Origin: Candidatus Cloacimonadota bacterium
GTDB lineage: Bacteria; Cloacimonadota; Cloacimonadia; JGIOTU-2
Reading direction: 5' to 3'
NCBI GenBank assembly: GCA_021160355.1
Contig: JAGHCS010000175.1
Location: 1-17,496 of the forward strand
Length of the DNA: 17,496 nt
The notes beneath the pieces are model-generated. The model searched no databases and was not told where the DNA came from. It worked only from the letters and a program-made list of their open reading frames with translations. This document shows positions 15,907 through 17,496 of the stretch, piece after piece (position 1 is the stretch's first letter; every line of letters begins with the position of its first letter). Position numbers and translations under genes: made by a program.

Positions 15907-17457
15907 TTAGAAATGTATGATTTTTTGGATTTCTTCGGAATTCTGAGACTGTAATTTTATGAGGTATACACCACTTCTAAGATTCACAATATTTTTTTCA
16001 TGCTCATTGAAGCCAACCGGACTTTGTCCCGAGAACAGTGTTTGAATTTTTTCTCCCTTCATATTATATAATGAACAGGTAACCTGCTGCGGTTCTTGCA
16101 AGGAAAAGGAAATGGATATGTGATCATTAAAAGGATTGGGAGAGGTGGTCAGAGCTAAAGTGCTGTTCTGATGTGGATTATCATCTATTGATACCACAAA
16201 ATTAACTAAAAAATGCACAGGATTGTTGTACGGACCCCAGCCACCTGCGTTGTATCCTCTCACTTGCCACCAGTAATCTGTATTATTTATGAGTTCTTTC
16301 ACGAGGTATGATGTATCGGTAACAATAGTATCAGCGAAGAATATAGTCATTGCAGAATCACTTGCAACTAGAAGTTGATAATGGGTTGCCTGCCACGGCT
16401 CTGCAGGATTCCATATCATCATAACACTATCAGCGAATACAGAATCCATAGGTGAAACCACTGTAATTGTATCCGGCGCTGATATTGGAGTAAAAGCATA
16501 AGAGTTGTTGGTAGGAATACCGCCGCTTAGTCCTCCAAACACAAGCCAATTGTTGCCAAATTGTTGTTTGCCCGGGGGTACTACAGGGAGTTGTGCGTCC
16601 GCTCCGTTGACTATGGGTTGTGGCATATCTCCTCTTTGGGTCAATTCACCGCCGTAGAGGTTATATTCGTAAACATCGCTCATTTCATTGCCGTTGATGT
16701 CTTTGCCACCGAATATAAAGACTACCGGTTCGCCGGCAGCATTCACTCCGCGACTCGTACAGCAACCAGGACCATTCGGAGGACCCCCGGAAACGAGTGA
16801 CCACCTATCTGTTGAAGTACGATAAATGCCAAGAGAGCCCGGTTTGCCGAAGACATAGAGCCATTCTCCATCAGGACTAAGTTCCAAACTGTGTCCGGTA
16901 TAAGCGTGAGGAGCATCTTGCAATTGGGTGAAGGTGTTGTCCGGATTTAATTTCCAGCAGTCATCCAGTGGGTCACCATTGACGTCTGTTCCGCAGACAA
17001 TAATTTCACTTCCGTCGGTTAAAGTTGTTGTTGCGTGTCCGTGGCGTGCCACCGGCCCCGGTCCGCTGATTTGTTCTTCCTGCCAAGTGTTTGTAGTTGA
17101 GTTGTAACTCCACAAGTCGTCCAACGCCCCGTTTTCGCCGTAGCCTCCGTAAATGTACATAAGGTCGGCTCTTGCCCACGCCTGGTGATCGCGTCGAGCC
17201 GGCGGCGGACTATTGTTGGCGATTACTTCGTCCCAACCATCTTCGTCAAACTCATATGTATCATTGAGTAAAATTCCCTCAGCATCTTCTCCACCAAACA
17301 AATAAACAAAAAATAGAGGATTTATCCCCAGAGTTACAGTACCGTGTCCCTGTCGCGGGGAGGGTGCTCTCGGGTCTGTGAGGGGGTTCCAATCATCAGC
17401 CCACACGCTTGCTAAGCCAAGTAACATCACAATAGTAAAGATTATTGCTCTTTTCAT
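15907..17457 (-). CDS. Secreted Kelch-repeat/fibronectin-III protein with C-terminal sorting-type domain (paralog B)
   Basis: This 516-residue protein shares its domain order with paralog A: signal peptide (RAIIFTIVMLLGLASVWA, cleavage VWA|DD), Kelch-like propeller repeats (VYLFGGEDAEGILLND, MYIYGGYGENGALDDLW, VFIFGGKDINGNEMSD), a fibronectin-III-like domain and a short C-terminal domain. The propeller is clearly homologous to A but much diverged, whereas the FnIII part is nearly identical in DNA. The C-terminal domain (TTSPNPFNDHISISF ... LYNMKGEKIQTLF ... LRSGVYLIKLQ) differs from A and is closer to a conventional type IX-like sorting domain. AAGGAG (complement of 17465-17470) supports the ATG. 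It probably acts at the cell surface; its ligand is unknown. Confidence 0.88.
   Translation of the reverse strand: MKRAIIFTIVMLLGLASVWADDWNPLTDPRAPSPRQGHGTVTLGINPLFFVYLFGGEDAEGILLNDTYEFDEDGWDEVIANNSPPPARRDHQAWARADLMYIYGGYGENGALDDLWSYNSTTNTWQEEQISGPGPVARHGHATTTLTDGSEIIVCGTDVNGDPLDDCWKLNPDNTFTQLQDAPHAYTGHSLELSPDGEWLYVFGKPGSLGIYRTSTDRWSLVSGGPPNGPGCCTSRGVNAAGEPVVFIFGGKDINGNEMSDVYEYNLYGGELTQRGDMPQPIVNGADAQLPVVPPGKQQFGNNWLVFGGLSGGIPTNNSYAFTPISAPDTITVVSPMDSVFADSVMMIWNPAEPWQATHYQLLVASDSAMTIFFADTIVTDTSYLVKELINNTDYWWQVRGYNAGGWGPYNNPVHFLVNFVVSIDDNPHQNSTLALTTSPNPFNDHISISFSLQEPQQVTCSLYNMKGEKIQTLFSGQSPVGFNEHEKNIVNLRSGVYLIKLQSQNSEEIQKIIHF
16171..16500. repeat. Copy B of the 330-bp near-identical block shared by the two Kelch genes
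   Basis: Partner of 14431-14760, in direct orientation, offset 1740 bp. Similarity falls sharply on both sides: upstream the C-terminal domains no longer align, and downstream the Kelch parts are diverged. Several of the mismatches are synonymous. Confidence 0.92.
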
Positions 17458-17496
17458 GATTAAACTCCTTAATTTAATTAATATTGCTAAACTCTA

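Overview
The window comes from a moderately AT-rich bacterial chromosome. Taxonomic assignment from sequence alone is an inference. Several traits suggest an anaerobic, Gram-negative member of the FCB group or a related candidate phylum such as Cloacimonadota: secreted proteins whose C-termini look like FlgD/type IX-type sorting domains ('PNPFN...SGVYFYK'), a GT9 heptosyltransferase-like enzyme, GtrA and GT39 envelope glycosylation genes, an oxygen-sensitive glycyl radical enzyme, and short interspersed repeats both in and between genes.

Layout. (1) 1-660, minus strand: a GtrA-family membrane protein, overlapped by the start of a GT39-type glycosyltransferase that runs off the left edge. (2) 730-1553, plus: a monofunctional biotin-protein ligase, then tRNA-Arg(CCT) with encoded CCA. 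(3) 1554-1734: an intergenic spacer carrying two different short repeat modules, each made of three units at 9-10 nt spacing. (4) 1735-5106, minus: a secreted 821-aa protein with twelve D-x-x-G-[ND]-D-x-Y repeats and a HEAT-like C-terminus, and upstream of it a Cof-type HAD phosphatase. (5) 5227-7940, plus: a GT9 glycosyltransferase and a MATE-family transporter. (6) 8047-14100, plus: a soluble REC-PAS4-HisKA_2 sensor kinase, a glycyl radical enzyme of unassigned substrate, and its radical-SAM activase one base downstream. (7) 14146-17457, minus: two tandem paralogous secreted Kelch/fibronectin-III proteins with unrelated-looking C-terminal domains.

How the genes work together. The GRE and activase are an obvious two-gene functional unit, since the activase installs the glycyl radical. 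The kinase just upstream, on the same strand, may regulate it or simply be adjacent. GtrA/GT39 and GT9 point to cell-envelope glycan synthesis. The three large secreted proteins (821-aa repeat protein and both Kelch proteins) are probably surface or exported structural or adhesive proteins.

Most notable signals: the GRE with its G-G-C-T-E-P active-site motif; the 821-aa repeat protein; a block of about 330 bp that is about 96% identical between the Kelch paralogs although their flanks have diverged; and short repeat-like sequences translated in frame inside one Kelch paralog, one of which shares its three-unit, 10-nt design with an intergenic repeat next to the tRNA.
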